From NCBI RefSeq assembly GCF_900188445.1, contig NZ_FZOR01000039.1:21929-85928 (forward strand): a stretch of 64,000 bases of DNA, given 5' to 3'. The stretch is from Actinomadura meyerae. GTDB taxonomy: Bacteria; Actinomycetota; Actinomycetes; Streptosporangiales; Streptosporangiaceae. A model generated the notes under the pieces. It ran no database searches. It was not told the DNA's origin and saw nothing but the letters and a program-made list of their open reading frames with translations. The translations under genes were made by a program, and so were the position numbers. The first letter of the stretch is position 1; each line of letters begins with the position of its first letter. This document shows, piece by piece, positions 40,155-48,455 of the stretch.

Positions 40155-40967
40155 ATGAACGACGCGATCACGAACGACGCGATGCGGGCCAACACCGCCG
40201 CCTACGAGCAGACGATCCGCTCCTCCCTCGCGCTGGCCGCGACGCTCGGCGACGACGACTGGGACCGCCCCACCGACTGCCCCGGCTGGACGGTCAAGGA
40301 CCAGTTCTCCCACATGGTCGGCGTCGAGCTGAGCCTGCTCGGCGAACCCGCGCCCGAGATCGAGGTCCCCGAGTTCGAGCACGTCCACGGCGACTTCGCC
40401 CGGGTCCTGGAGGCACAGGTCCACGTGCGGCGCCCGGTGCCGGGCCCGGCCGTGGCGGAGGAGCTGGCGGACGCCCTCGACCGCCGCCTGGCCGAGCTGC
40501 CGTCGAAGGACCCCGACCGCATCGTCATGTGCCCGGACGGCCAGGAGGGCCCGTACTCCCGCTTCATGGAGTTCCGGGCCATGGACTGCTGGACGCACGA
40601 GCAGGACGTCCGCCGCGCGACCGGCCGTCCCGGCAACCTCGACGCCCCGGCGGCGCGCTGCTTCTGGGACCTGCTCAGCGCCGCCCTGCCGTTCCTGCTC
40701 GCCCGCCGCGCGAAGGCGGCGCCGGGGGAGTCCGTCGCGCTCGCGATCTCCGGGCCGCCCGACTTCCAGGTGGCCGTCGAGGTCGGCGCGGACGGCCGCG
40801 GCGCCTGGGCGTCGCCCGACTCGCCCACCGCCGAGCTGGCCATGGACTGGGAGAGCTACGTCCGGCTGACGGCGGGACGCTGCGCCCCCGGCGACGCCTC
40901 CGTGACCGTCTCGGGAGACCGCGACCTGGCCGCCCGCGTGCTGGCCGTCATGGCCGTCACCCCCTGA
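40155..40967 (+). CDS. Maleylpyruvate isomerase family (DinB-fold, mycothiol-dependent) protein
   Basis: The 270-residue protein has the DinB/MDMPI fold: WDRPTDCPGWTVKDQFSHMVGVE with the first metal His, and FMEFRAMDCWTHEQDVRRATG with the HEQD metal site. The C-terminal SCP2-like half follows (VAVEVGADG). Many actinobacterial members use mycothiol as thiol cofactor. The substrate is unknown. The upstream ATG at 40155 is preceded by GGAGGGC. Confidence 0.82.
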   Translation: MNDAITNDAMRANTAAYEQTIRSSLALAATLGDDDWDRPTDCPGWTVKDQFSHMVGVELSLLGEPAPEIEVPEFEHVHGDFARVLEAQVHVRRPVPGPAVAEELADALDRRLAELPSKDPDRIVMCPDGQEGPYSRFMEFRAMDCWTHEQDVRRATGRPGNLDAPAARCFWDLLSAALPFLLARRAKAAPGESVALAISGPPDFQVAVEVGADGRGAWASPDSPTAELAMDWESYVRLTAGRCAPGDASVTVSGDRDLAARVLAVMAVTP

Positions 40968-41129
40968 CGCCCCTCTGGACGCGGCCCCCGCGGGCGCTTC
41001 CCCCCAGGCCCCCCGCGCGTCCGGCTTCGGCCGGAATCCCGCTCGGTTTTTCGCCGGGAGCCCTGTGATCTCCGCTGGTCAGCGTGCCATGATGCGACGA
41101 TCATCATTTGGAACGTTCCGGGGGGTTTC

Positions 41130-42023
41130 ATGACGGAGGTCCACCACTTCTCCTACGGCCTGGTCACACCCGTGGCCGCCTATCTCATGTCCTTCGTCGG
41201 CTCGCTGCTCGGGCTGCTGTGCACCGCGCGGGCGCGGGCCACGACCGGCCGCTCGCGGGCGTCGTGGCTCGGCCTGGCGGCGCTGGCGATCGGCGGCACC
41301 GGGATCTGGGTCATGCACTTCATCGCGATGCTCGGCTTCAGCATCCCGAACACCGAGATCCGCTACGACGTGCCGCTCACCCTGCTGAGCTGCGCCACCG
41401 CGATCGTGGTCGTCGCGATCGGGCTGTTCATCGTCGGCTTCGCGGGGGACGGCGTGCCCGCGATCGTCACGGGCGGCGTGCTCACCGGCATCGGCGTCGC
41501 GAGCATGCACTACACCGGCATGACGGCGATGAAGATGGGCGGCGAGATCGGCTACCAGCCCGCCCTGGTCGCGCTGTCGGTGGTGATCGCACTGGTCGCG
41601 GCCACGGCGGCGCTGTGGTTCGCGCTCAAGGTCCGCGGCCTGCTGCCGACCGCCGGCGCCGCGCTGATCATGGGCGTGGCGGTGACCGGCATGCACTACA
41701 CCGGCATGGCCGCCATGCGCGTCACGCTGCACGAGCACGCGCACGGCGCCCCCTCGGGCGGCGTCGAGCCGACCGACTTCCTGCTCCCGCTCGTCGGCGG
41801 CGTCGGCGCGGTCGCGACGATCCTGCTGGTGATCATCGCGATGGCGCCCAGCGAGGACGAGATGCGCGTCGAGGCCCAGCTCCAGGAGCGCCTGGCGGCC
41901 CGCCGCGACCGCCCGCAGCCGTCCGCCCCCGCGAGCCCCGGCGGGCCCACCGGTTCCGCGGACGCCGCCGGGCGGGGCCGCACCGCCGGCGAATGGTTCG
42001 GCGGCGGCACCCCCCGCCCCTGA
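41130..42023 (+). CDS. MHYT-domain integral membrane sensor protein
   Basis: The 297-residue protein has seven membrane helices and three MHYT motifs: MHFIAM (62-67), MHYTGM (126-131) and MHYTGM (188-193). In this family the Met and His residues are thought to bind copper and sense O2, CO or NO. The cytoplasmic tail of about 60 residues (QLQERLAARRDRPQP onward) has no GGDEF, EAL or kinase domain, so the output is unknown. It lies alone, with GGGGGG before the ATG. Confidence 0.9.
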   Translation: MTEVHHFSYGLVTPVAAYLMSFVGSLLGLLCTARARATTGRSRASWLGLAALAIGGTGIWVMHFIAMLGFSIPNTEIRYDVPLTLLSCATAIVVVAIGLFIVGFAGDGVPAIVTGGVLTGIGVASMHYTGMTAMKMGGEIGYQPALVALSVVIALVAATAALWFALKVRGLLPTAGAALIMGVAVTGMHYTGMAAMRVTLHEHAHGAPSGGVEPTDFLLPLVGGVGAVATILLVIIAMAPSEDEMRVEAQLQERLAARRDRPQPSAPASPGGPTGSADAAGRGRTAGEWFGGGTPRP

Positions 42024-42036
42024 CCCGGCCGCGGGC

Positions 42037-42135
42037 TCAGCCGAGGAGCCCGAGGTACTGCGCGAGGCGTCCCTGGACCTGGGTGAGCAGCTCCTCGTCC
42101 AGGACGCCCGTGCGGTCCTCCAGAGCGCTTTTCAT
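42037..42135 (-). CDS. Small 32-residue ORF, unknown
   Basis: The peptide starts MKSALEDRTGVLDEELLTQV and ends GLLG. It is predicted to be helical. It follows the 50-residue gene by 21 bases on the same strand and could be its operon partner or the out-of-frame remnant of a longer gene. No clear ribosome site is seen. Weakly supported. Confidence 0.25.
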   Translation of the reverse strand: MKSALEDRTGVLDEELLTQVQGRLAQYLGLLG

Positions 42136-42156
42136 GAGCGGCCACGTAGGCCGGCA

Positions 42157-42309
42157 TCACTCTTCCAGCAGGCGACGAGTCGCCTCGGCGCGACGCTCGG
42201 AGAAGCTCTCCATCTCATCGGCGAGATCGTCGACGCCGCCCAGCTCGTCCTCGGGAAGGGGATTGCGCGCCGCCCACTCGCGGATCACCTCTCCCAGTAT
42301 GTCGAACAT
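42157..42309 (-). CDS. Small acidic 50-residue protein, unknown
   Basis: The ORF (MFDILGEVIREWAARNPLPE, then a Glu/Arg-rich helix ending RRLLEE) is acidic and helical and resembles small antitoxin-like or regulatory proteins only in composition. A -10-like TATACT lies 18 bases before the ATG on the minus strand, in DNA of locally low GC. Unlike its surroundings, it has several AT-ending codons (ATA, AAT, CTT, CGT). No family recognised. Confidence 0.45.
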   Translation of the reverse strand: MFDILGEVIREWAARNPLPEDELGGVDDLADEMESFSERRAEATRRLLEE

Positions 42310-42326
42310 ATGTTCGATTGACCTCA

Positions 42327-42353
42327 AGTATAGCTCAGGCGCCTCTTCGGCAA
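42327..42353 (-). promoter_or_regulatory. Candidate minus-strand promoter
   Basis: On the minus strand TTGCCG (42353-42348) and TATACT (42332-42327) are separated by 15 bases, just upstream of the 50-residue gene. The spacing is short by two bases, but the -10 box is close to consensus and rare in such DNA. Confidence 0.35.
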
Positions 42354-42425
42354 TGCTCCCTTGTGTGAACGACTCGCTACTTTAAGTTACTCCCCTTGCT
42401 TTCGCAAACCCGCGAGGCCGACCGG

Positions 42426-42917
42426 TCAGCGGTGGCGGACGGCGGTCGGGAAGTGGGAGGCGAGGAGGTCGGGGGACTCCTCGCGCCCGTCCAGGACGCG
42501 GTTGGTGCGCTTGACGGCGCGCCAGCCGCGGTCGGTGCGGCGCAGCCGCCAGTGGTTGGCGGTGGCTCGGCGCAGCACGAACCCGTCCCGGTTGACGATC
42601 ATCAGGGTGTAGCCGACGGCGGTGGCCTCGTCGCCGTCCACGGTGACGTGCGGCGGGCCGACGAAGTGGGCGCAGCCGCCGGAGATCCAGCGCTGGTGGT
42701 TGCCGGACCGGACCATCGCCTCGATCTCGGCCGCGCCCGCCATGAAGATCTCGTCGACGTCGTAGACGCCGTCCTCCTCCCACAGGGCGGCGACGTCGGC
42801 GGCGCAGCCGCTGTCGACGAGCGGGCCGTAGGACAGGATCAGCCGGGTGATCTCCCGCTCGTCCTCCAGCGCGCGCAGGCGGTCCTCCAGGGCGGCCAGG
42901 CGGTCCTCGACGGTCAC
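42426..42917 (-). CDS. SnoaL/NTF2-like protein coupled to an LLM oxidoreductase (pair 1)
   Basis: This 163-residue protein has an N-terminal coiled segment (DRLAALEDRLRALEDEREI) and an NTF2-like cone fold (ITRLILSYGPLVDSGCAADVAALWEEDGVYDVD, ANHWRLRRTDRGWRAVKRTNRVLDG). The GTG start overlaps the stop of the LLM oxidoreductase gene (GTGA). Relatives serve as dehydratases, isomerases or ring-hydroxylase partners. The tight coupling suggests a shared reaction or complex; a second such pair lies at 54196-55538. Confidence 0.8.
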   Translation of the reverse strand: MTVEDRLAALEDRLRALEDEREITRLILSYGPLVDSGCAADVAALWEEDGVYDVDEIFMAGAAEIEAMVRSGNHQRWISGGCAHFVGPPHVTVDGDEATAVGYTLMIVNRDGFVLRRATANHWRLRRTDRGWRAVKRTNRVLDGREESPDLLASHFPTAVRHR

Positions 42918-43789
42918 AGCTTCTCCTCGAAGGTCAGCCCGTAGGCGCCGGACAGCTCGCGCAGGGCGGCGAGCTGCTCGCAGTAGTGGTCGGCGGACGA
43001 CGACGCGAACTTGACGCCCGCGATGGTGGCGCCCGCCTCGCGGAGGCGGGCCAGGGCGGTCCCGGCGGCGTCCGGGTCGCCCAGCGGGTCGAGCAGGCGG
43101 GACGGGGCCAGCACCACGTCGAACCCGGGCGGGACGTCGGCGTCGGCGAGCATCGACGCGAGCGTCCGCAGCGGCAGCCCGAACGGGACCCAGCCGTCGG
43201 CGGTCAGGGCGCGGCGCAGGGAGCGCCCCGACCGGCCGCCGATCCACAGCGGCATCCGCTCCTGGACGGCGTGCGGCTCCACGACCATGCCCTCGAAGTC
43301 GTAGTGAGGGCCGTGGTACTCGGGGACGCGCCGCCCGAGGGCGGCCCGGAGCGCGGCGAGGGCGTCGTCTGCGCGCGCGCCGCGACCCTCGAAGGGCGCG
43401 CCCAGCAGGTCGAACTCCTCCTCCAGGCTGCCGACGCCGAGCCCGAGCACGAGCCGACCGCCGCTCACCCGGTCGAGCGTCCCGTACCGCTTGGCGATGG
43501 CCAGCGGGTGGTGGTAGCCGAGCACCAGGACCTGGGTGGCGAGCCGGATCCGGGACGTCCGGGCGGCGAGGTAGCCGAACGTGGCCAGCGGGTCCCAGTA
43601 GACGCCGCCGCGCTGCTCGGCCGCCTCCGCCGGGACGGCGACGTGCTCGCTGCAGGTGACGTGGTGGTACCCGAGGCGGTCGGCCGCCTCCGCGATCCGG
43701 GCGATCTCCTCGATCCCCGCGTCCCGCTCCCACGCGGCGTTGCCGGGCGGCGGCTGCGCCACCACCGGCGTGACGATACCGACACGCAT
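42914..43789 (-). CDS. LLM-class F420-dependent oxidoreductase (pair 1)
   Basis: The 291-residue protein is a luciferase-like TIM barrel: MRVGIVTPVVAQ at the start, YHHVTCSEHVAVP, RIRLATQVLVLGYHHPLAIAKRYGTLD and SGGRLVLGLGVGS are the standard blocks for coenzyme-F420-using members. The enzyme probably transfers hydride to or from an alcohol, ketone or enone. It leads a two-gene operon with the SnoaL-like gene and is divergent from the IclR regulator. Confidence 0.85.
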   Translation of the reverse strand: MRVGIVTPVVAQPPPGNAAWERDAGIEEIARIAEAADRLGYHHVTCSEHVAVPAEAAEQRGGVYWDPLATFGYLAARTSRIRLATQVLVLGYHHPLAIAKRYGTLDRVSGGRLVLGLGVGSLEEEFDLLGAPFEGRGARADDALAALRAALGRRVPEYHGPHYDFEGMVVEPHAVQERMPLWIGGRSGRSLRRALTADGWVPFGLPLRTLASMLADADVPPGFDVVLAPSRLLDPLGDPDAAGTALARLREAGATIAGVKFASSSADHYCEQLAALRELSGAYGLTFEEKL

Positions 43790-43903
43790 CGTTGCTCCCC
43801 TCCACGGCAGGAAAACGTTCTATCACGGCCTCCGTGGTGCCCCAGGCTGCGGATCTCACCTACTGAACTTCGCTGACCTGGACTTATGTGGGGTCTTCCC
43901 ATG

Positions 43904-43918
43904 GCAACAAGCGGTTGC
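43904..43918. promoter_or_regulatory. Palindrome in the IclR/LLM divergent promoter
   Basis: GCAAC-AAGCG-GTTGC is a perfect inverted repeat 51 bases before the IclR start and 115 bases before the LLM gene. IclR-family operators are often palindromes of this size. The gap 43790-43968 otherwise holds AT-richer promoter-like DNA (AACAAGAATTCATTT). Confidence 0.45.
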
Positions 43919-43968
43919 TACATTCCAGGTAACAAGAATTCATTTCAGTCGGGTTCTGGGGAGGTGCG

Positions 43969-44916
43969 ATGACCGAGGCGATGATCCGCGAGGTAGCGGC
44001 GCCGGAGGCCATGGCAGCGGAGGGGCTGACGGGTCCGGAGACGGGCGGCGCGCGGCGGGAGTCGCCGCCGTCCATGATCGAGCGGATGACGCTCATCCTG
44101 GACGCGTTCAACGGGCCCACCGCCCGGCTGACCCTGGAGGACGTCGCCCGCCGCACCCGGCTGCCGCGCTCGACCGCGCACCGCATCCTGGACCAGCTCG
44201 TCCGGCAGCGCTGGCTCGCGCACCATTCGTTCGGCTACGGCCTCGGCCAGCGCGCCCTCGGCCTCGGCGGGCAGGACGGCGGGCACGGCAAGATCCGCGA
44301 GGCGGCGGCGCCGCTGCTGCACGAGCTGCAGATCACCACCGGGCTCGTCGCGCACCTGGCCGTGCTGGACGGCGCCGAGGTCTTCTACCTGGACAAGCTC
44401 GGCGGGCGCCTCGCCACCTCGGTGCCCTCGCGGGTCGGCGGGCGCGCCCCGGCGCACTGCACCGCGCTCGGCAAGGCGATGCTGGCCTGGCTGGAGCCCG
44501 AGCAGGTCGACGCGCTGCTCGGCCCGGAGATCACCCGGTTCACCAACCGGACGATCGGCGAACTCGGGACGCTGCACCAGGAGCTGCACCGCATCCGGCA
44601 GCGCCGCGGGCTGGCGTTCGAGCGCGGCGAGTCGTTCCCCGGCATCGCCTGCGTGGCCGCCGCGATCCGCAGCGCCGAGGGCCCGGTCGCCGGCATCTCG
44701 CTGGTCGGCGACATCCGCACCCCGCTGGAGAACGTCGCCCCGCTGGTGGTCACCGCCGCCCGCGAGACGTCCCAGATCCTCTTCCCCGGCTCGGCGCCCG
44801 GCGCGGACCGCCCGCGCGGCCGGCGCGCGGCCCGCCGTGCGGACGGCGCGCCGACCTGGTCGCCGGAGACGATGAACCGGCTGCTCGCCGTGGACGGGCG
44901 AGGCGACTGGATGTGA
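43969..44916 (+). CDS. IclR-family transcriptional regulator
   Basis: This 315-residue regulator has an IclR winged helix (IERMTLILDAFNGPTARLTLEDVARRTRLPRSTAHRILDQL in outline; key words LEDVARRTRLP, STAHRILD) and the C-terminal effector domain (VAHLAVLDGAEVFYLDKL, HCTALGKAMLAWL, GIACVAAAIR). A disordered tail of about 45 residues follows. GGGGAGG precedes the ATG. It lies in the middle of the ring-cleavage cluster and probably controls it. Confidence 0.92.
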   Translation: MTEAMIREVAAPEAMAAEGLTGPETGGARRESPPSMIERMTLILDAFNGPTARLTLEDVARRTRLPRSTAHRILDQLVRQRWLAHHSFGYGLGQRALGLGGQDGGHGKIREAAAPLLHELQITTGLVAHLAVLDGAEVFYLDKLGGRLATSVPSRVGGRAPAHCTALGKAMLAWLEPEQVDALLGPEITRFTNRTIGELGTLHQELHRIRQRRGLAFERGESFPGIACVAAAIRSAEGPVAGISLVGDIRTPLENVAPLVVTAARETSQILFPGSAPGADRPRGRRAARRADGAPTWSPETMNRLLAVDGRGDWM

Positions 44917-44976
44917 GCGGCGGCCGGATGTGACGCGGCGGCGGGAGGCGGGCGGCGCGGGAGCCTGGGGCGGGGT

Positions 44977-45576
44977 TCAGCCCCAGCCCCACCGGTCGCG
45001 GAGGCCCCAGGGGTCCGGCGCGATCGGCGCGTCCGGCTCGCCGACGCCGAACCGGCTGCGGAAGAACACCATCGGCCGCCGCCACTCGCCGTCCCGGACG
45101 TCGTGCCGCTCCACCTGGAGCACCCGCCCGATCACCACCTCGTGGTCGCCGGCCTCGTGGACGTCGTGGACGACGGCGTGCACGGCCAGCAGGACGTCCG
45201 GCAGCGTGGGGGCGCCCCAGGCGGACACGCCCCAGTCCAGGCCCTCGAACTTGGTCCCCCGGCTGGAACCGAAGCGCTCGCACAGATCGCGCTGCTCCTC
45301 GCCGAGGACGTTGACGCAGAAGTGCCCGGCCGCGCGGATCCGCGGCCAGGACCGGCCGCGCTTGTCCGCGCAGAACAGGATCAGCGGCGGTTCCAGGGAC
45401 ACCGAGGCGAACGACTGGCAGGCGAACCCGACCGGCTCGCCGCCCTCGCACGCGGTGATCACGGTGACCCCGGTCGCGAACTCCGCCATGGCCTTGCGGA
45501 ACTCCGCCGGGTCCGGCGCGGCGGCGTCGGAGGGCGTGCGGCCGGTGTCTGCGGTCAGCGCTGGCTCGGCTGGCAT
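44977..45576 (-). CDS. hsaB: Flavin reductase component, HsaB-like
   Basis: The 199-residue protein belongs to the flavin-reductase/FMN-binding split-barrel family: FRKAMAEFATGVTVITA, GFACQSFASVSLEPPLILFC and FCVNVLGEEQ are diagnostic. It would supply reduced flavin to the HsaA-like monooxygenase at 49488. In the cholesterol pathway HsaB is next to HsaA; here it is on the opposite strand at the left edge of the operon. The C-terminus extends about 20 residues beyond minimal members. Confidence 0.8.
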   Translation of the reverse strand: MPAEPALTADTGRTPSDAAAPDPAEFRKAMAEFATGVTVITACEGGEPVGFACQSFASVSLEPPLILFCADKRGRSWPRIRAAGHFCVNVLGEEQRDLCERFGSSRGTKFEGLDWGVSAWGAPTLPDVLLAVHAVVHDVHEAGDHEVVIGRVLQVERHDVRDGEWRRPMVFFRSRFGVGEPDAPIAPDPWGLRDRWGWG

Positions 45577-45915
45577 CTGTTCCCCTCGGGGCTCGGTGGG
45601 CGGGACGGGGCCCGGTCAGCGTCCCTGGTCGTCGACGTCCAGGTTCAACAACAACATGTCCGTGAACAATGCCCCATACGCGGCAAAGTCCGACAAGCAG
45701 GGTGGTGCGGTGCCGTCTCCGGCACCGGTCGAGGCCGAACGTAGGCATGCCCCGGGCGGCCGGCGCGCACCGATCCCGATGAGTGGAAGCCCCCGCCGGA
45801 CGGGCCCCCGGGGGCCCCGCCGAGACCCGCGTCCCGCTGATCGGGATCCGCGGGGTGACCTTGCCCCGACCGGAAATACGTTCACGTCAAGCCACCGTCG
45901 AAGGACTGGGAGATC
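45577..45915. other. 339-base divergent promoter region between hsaB-like and hsaD-like genes
   Basis: No gene is seen. Near the hsaB side an inverted repeat GTTCA-N15-TGAAC (45643-45647 and 45663-45667) and an AT-richer stretch (CAACAACAACATGTCC) look like a promoter. Near the hsaD side GGAAATACGTTCACGTCAAG precedes a GGACTGGGAG ribosome site. I see no clear KstR-type AACnnGTT operator. Confidence 0.4.
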
Positions 45916-46785
45916 ATGCCTGCGGAGCTGACCTACGAGTCGACGTTGCGCGAGCTCGCCACCGACCGGGGCGTCCTGCGCTACCACGAGGCCGGCGACG
46001 GCCCGCCGCTGCTGATGCTGCACGGGTCCGGTCCCGGCGTGACCGGCTGGCGCAACTTCCGCGGCAACCTCGCCCGGTTCGCCGAGCACTTCCGGTGCCT
46101 GGTCCTGGAGTTCCCCGGGTTCGGGGTCAGTGACCCCACCGACGAGCACCCCATGATGGCGGCCGGCGGTGCGGTCGTCCGCTTCCTGGACGGCCTCGGC
46201 CTGTCCCAGGTCGACGTGATCGGCAACTCCATGGGCGGGATCATCGGCGCCCAGGTGGCGCTGCGGCACCCCGACCGGGTCGGCCGCCTCGTCACGATCG
46301 GCGGCATCGGCCGGAACGTCTTCAGCCCGTCGCCCGGCGAGGGCATCAAGCTGCTGATGGAGTTCACCGACGAGCCGAGCCGCGAGCGCCTCGTCCGGTG
46401 GCTGCACTCGATGGTCTACAACCCGCGGATCGTCACCGAGGAGATGATCGAGGAGCGCTGGCAGCAGGCCACCGACCCCGAGACCCTCGCCGCCGCGCGC
46501 CGCATGTACGGGTCGAAGGCGATGGCCGCCCGCGCCAAGGCGATGGCCGCGTCCGACGAGCCGCCCTACTGGGCGATGCTCCACAAGCTCAAGGCCAAGA
46601 CCCTCATCACGTGGGGCCGGGACGACCGGGTCAGCCCCGTCGACATGGCGCTCATCCCCATGCGGACGATCCCCGACGTCCAGGTGAACATCTTCCCGAA
46701 CTGCGGGCACTGGGTGATGATCGAGCAGAAGGCCGCCTGGGAGAGCGCCGTCCTCGCGTTCCTGACGACGAAGGAGCAGGGATGA
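45916..46785 (+). CDS. hsaD: Meta-cleavage product hydrolase, HsaD-like alpha/beta hydrolase
   Basis: The 289-residue protein has the MCP-hydrolase layout: LLMLHGSGPGVTGWRNF oxyanion loop, nucleophile elbow GNSMGG with Ser105, Asp236 in TWGRDDRVSP and His265 in NCGHWV. The pattern HGSGPGVTGW is typical of BphD/HsaD enzymes that split the ring-opened C-C bond after extradiol cleavage. It heads a run of plus-strand genes with 4-base overlaps into the KstD-like gene. Length is as for HsaD (about 290). Confidence 0.87.
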   Translation: MPAELTYESTLRELATDRGVLRYHEAGDGPPLLMLHGSGPGVTGWRNFRGNLARFAEHFRCLVLEFPGFGVSDPTDEHPMMAAGGAVVRFLDGLGLSQVDVIGNSMGGIIGAQVALRHPDRVGRLVTIGGIGRNVFSPSPGEGIKLLMEFTDEPSRERLVRWLHSMVYNPRIVTEEMIEERWQQATDPETLAAARRMYGSKAMAARAKAMAASDEPPYWAMLHKLKAKTLITWGRDDRVSPVDMALIPMRTIPDVQVNIFPNCGHWVMIEQKAAWESAVLAFLTTKEQG

Positions 46786-48455
46786 GCGCCGCGGCCCAGG
46801 AGTGGGATCACGAGTACGACCTCGTCATCGTCGGCAGCGGCGGCGGCGGGATGACCGCCGCGCTCACCGCGCACGATGTCGGCATGTCGTCGCTGATCGT
46901 CGAGAAGGGCAAGCGGTTCGGCGGCTCCACCGCCGTGTCCGGCGGCGGCATCTGGATCCCGAACAACCCGACGCTGAAGGCGCACGGCCACAACGACAGC
47001 CGCGAGTCCATCCGCAGCTACCTCGACGCGCTCACCCAGGGCCGCGTCCCGGGGGAGCGGCTGGACGCCTTCATCGACAACGGCCCCGCCGCGATGGAGC
47101 TCATCGGCAAGAGCAAGTGGATGAAGTTCTTCTGGACGAAGGGCTACTCCGACTACCACCCCGAGTACGAGGGCGGCCGCCCGCTGGGCCGGTCCATCGA
47201 GGCCAAGCCGTTCGACACCCGCAAGCTCGGCGAGGACGAGAAGTACCAGCGGCCGAACAGCATGAAGGGCCCGCTCGGCCTGTGGATCACCGCGAAGGAC
47301 TACCACGACCTCGCGATGGCCAAGCGCACCTGGGCCGGGCGGCGCGCGTCGCTGGTCGCGGCGTGGCGCGTCTCGTCCAACATGGTGCGCCGCCGGCACA
47401 TGTCGACCGGCGGCCGGGCCCTCGCCGCGCGGCTCCGGATGGCGCTCAAGGACGCCGGGATCCCGCTCTGGCTGAAGACCACCATGACCGAGCTGGTCAC
47501 GGACGAGGACGGCCGCGTCACCGGGATCGTCGCGACCCGCGACGGCGCCACGGTGCGGATCCGCGGCCGCAAGGGCGTCCTGCTCGCGACGGGCGGGTTC
47601 GACCACAACCAGGAGATGCGCGACAAGTACCTCCCGAAGGGCGGCCAGGAGGACTTCGCGATGGGCGCCCGCGAGAACACCGGCGACGGCATCCGCGCCG
47701 GCGCGAGCGTCGGCGGCGCCCTCGACCTGATGGACGACGCCTGGTGGATGCCGGCGGTCCGGCACCCCGCCGGCGCGGTGATCCCGCTGCTGTCGGAGCG
47801 GTGCATCCCGCGGTCGCTGATCGTCGGGCAGGACGGCCGCCGGTTCACCAACGAGTCGGCGCCCTACGTCAACTTCGTGCACGACCAGCTCGAGGGCGGG
47901 CACGTCCCGTGCTGGTTCGTGATGGACGCCAAGGCCCGCGCCCGCTACCCGTTCGCGCAGATCCTGCCGGGCGCGCCGATCCCGAAGGCGTTCTACGACG
48001 CGGGCATCGCGTTCAAGGCCGACTCGATCGCCGAGCTGGCCGGCAAGATCGGCGTCCCGGCGGACGCGCTGACCGAGACCGTCCAGACGTTCAACGGCTA
48101 CGCGCGCGCGGGCAAGGACGCCGAGTTCGGCCGCGGCGACTCCGCCTACGACCGCTACTACGGCGACCCCAACCTGAAGAACCCGAACCTGGACGTCATC
48201 GAGGGCGGCCCGTACTACGGCTTCCGGATGGAGGTCGGCGACCTCGGCACCAAGGGCGGCCTCGTGTCCGACGAGCACGCCCGCGTCCTGCGCGAGGACG
48301 GCTCGGTCATCGAGGGCCTGTACGTGACGGGCAACTCGTCGGCGTCGGTGATGGGCAACGAGTACGCCGGTCCCGGCGCGACGATCGGCCCGTCCATCGT
48401 GTTCGGCTACATCGCGGCGCGGCACGCCGCAGGAAAGGCCGCGGGACGGTCATGA
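46782..48455 (+). CDS. kstD: 3-ketosteroid-delta1-dehydrogenase-like flavoprotein (KstD-like)
   Basis: From the ATG at 46782 (ATGA overlap with hsaD) the protein is 557 residues. It has YDLVIVGSGGGGMTAALTAHD, GGSTAVSGGGIWIPNN and the C-terminal PYYGFRMEVGDLGTKGGL (with the catalytic-type Tyr) and GNEYAGPGATIGPSIVFGYIAAR, which are hallmarks of KstD. It would introduce the 1,2 double bond into a 3-ketosteroid A ring, passing electrons through FAD. Substrate could also be a related polycyclic ketone. Confidence 0.88.
   Translation: MSAAAQEWDHEYDLVIVGSGGGGMTAALTAHDVGMSSLIVEKGKRFGGSTAVSGGGIWIPNNPTLKAHGHNDSRESIRSYLDALTQGRVPGERLDAFIDNGPAAMELIGKSKWMKFFWTKGYSDYHPEYEGGRPLGRSIEAKPFDTRKLGEDEKYQRPNSMKGPLGLWITAKDYHDLAMAKRTWAGRRASLVAAWRVSSNMVRRRHMSTGGRALAARLRMALKDAGIPLWLKTTMTELVTDEDGRVTGIVATRDGATVRIRGRKGVLLATGGFDHNQEMRDKYLPKGGQEDFAMGARENTGDGIRAGASVGGALDLMDDAWWMPAVRHPAGAVIPLLSERCIPRSLIVGQDGRRFTNESAPYVNFVHDQLEGGHVPCWFVMDAKARARYPFAQILPGAPIPKAFYDAGIAFKADSIAELAGKIGVPADALTETVQTFNGYARAGKDAEFGRGDSAYDRYYGDPNLKNPNLDVIEGGPYYGFRMEVGDLGTKGGLVSDEHARVLREDGSVIEGLYVTGNSSASVMGNEYAGPGATIGPSIVFGYIAARHAAGKAAGRS

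Noticed and set aside
41696..42160. 154-codon minus-strand frame starting MMPAYVAAHE
   Set aside because: Most of it is antisense to the MHYT gene and Pro/Arg-rich; only the two short ORFs to its right look independent.
45577..45915. KstR-type operator in the ring-cleavage promoter
   Set aside because: No clear TnnAACnnGTTnnA match was found by eye; the GTTCA/TGAAC pair has too wide a gap to claim.
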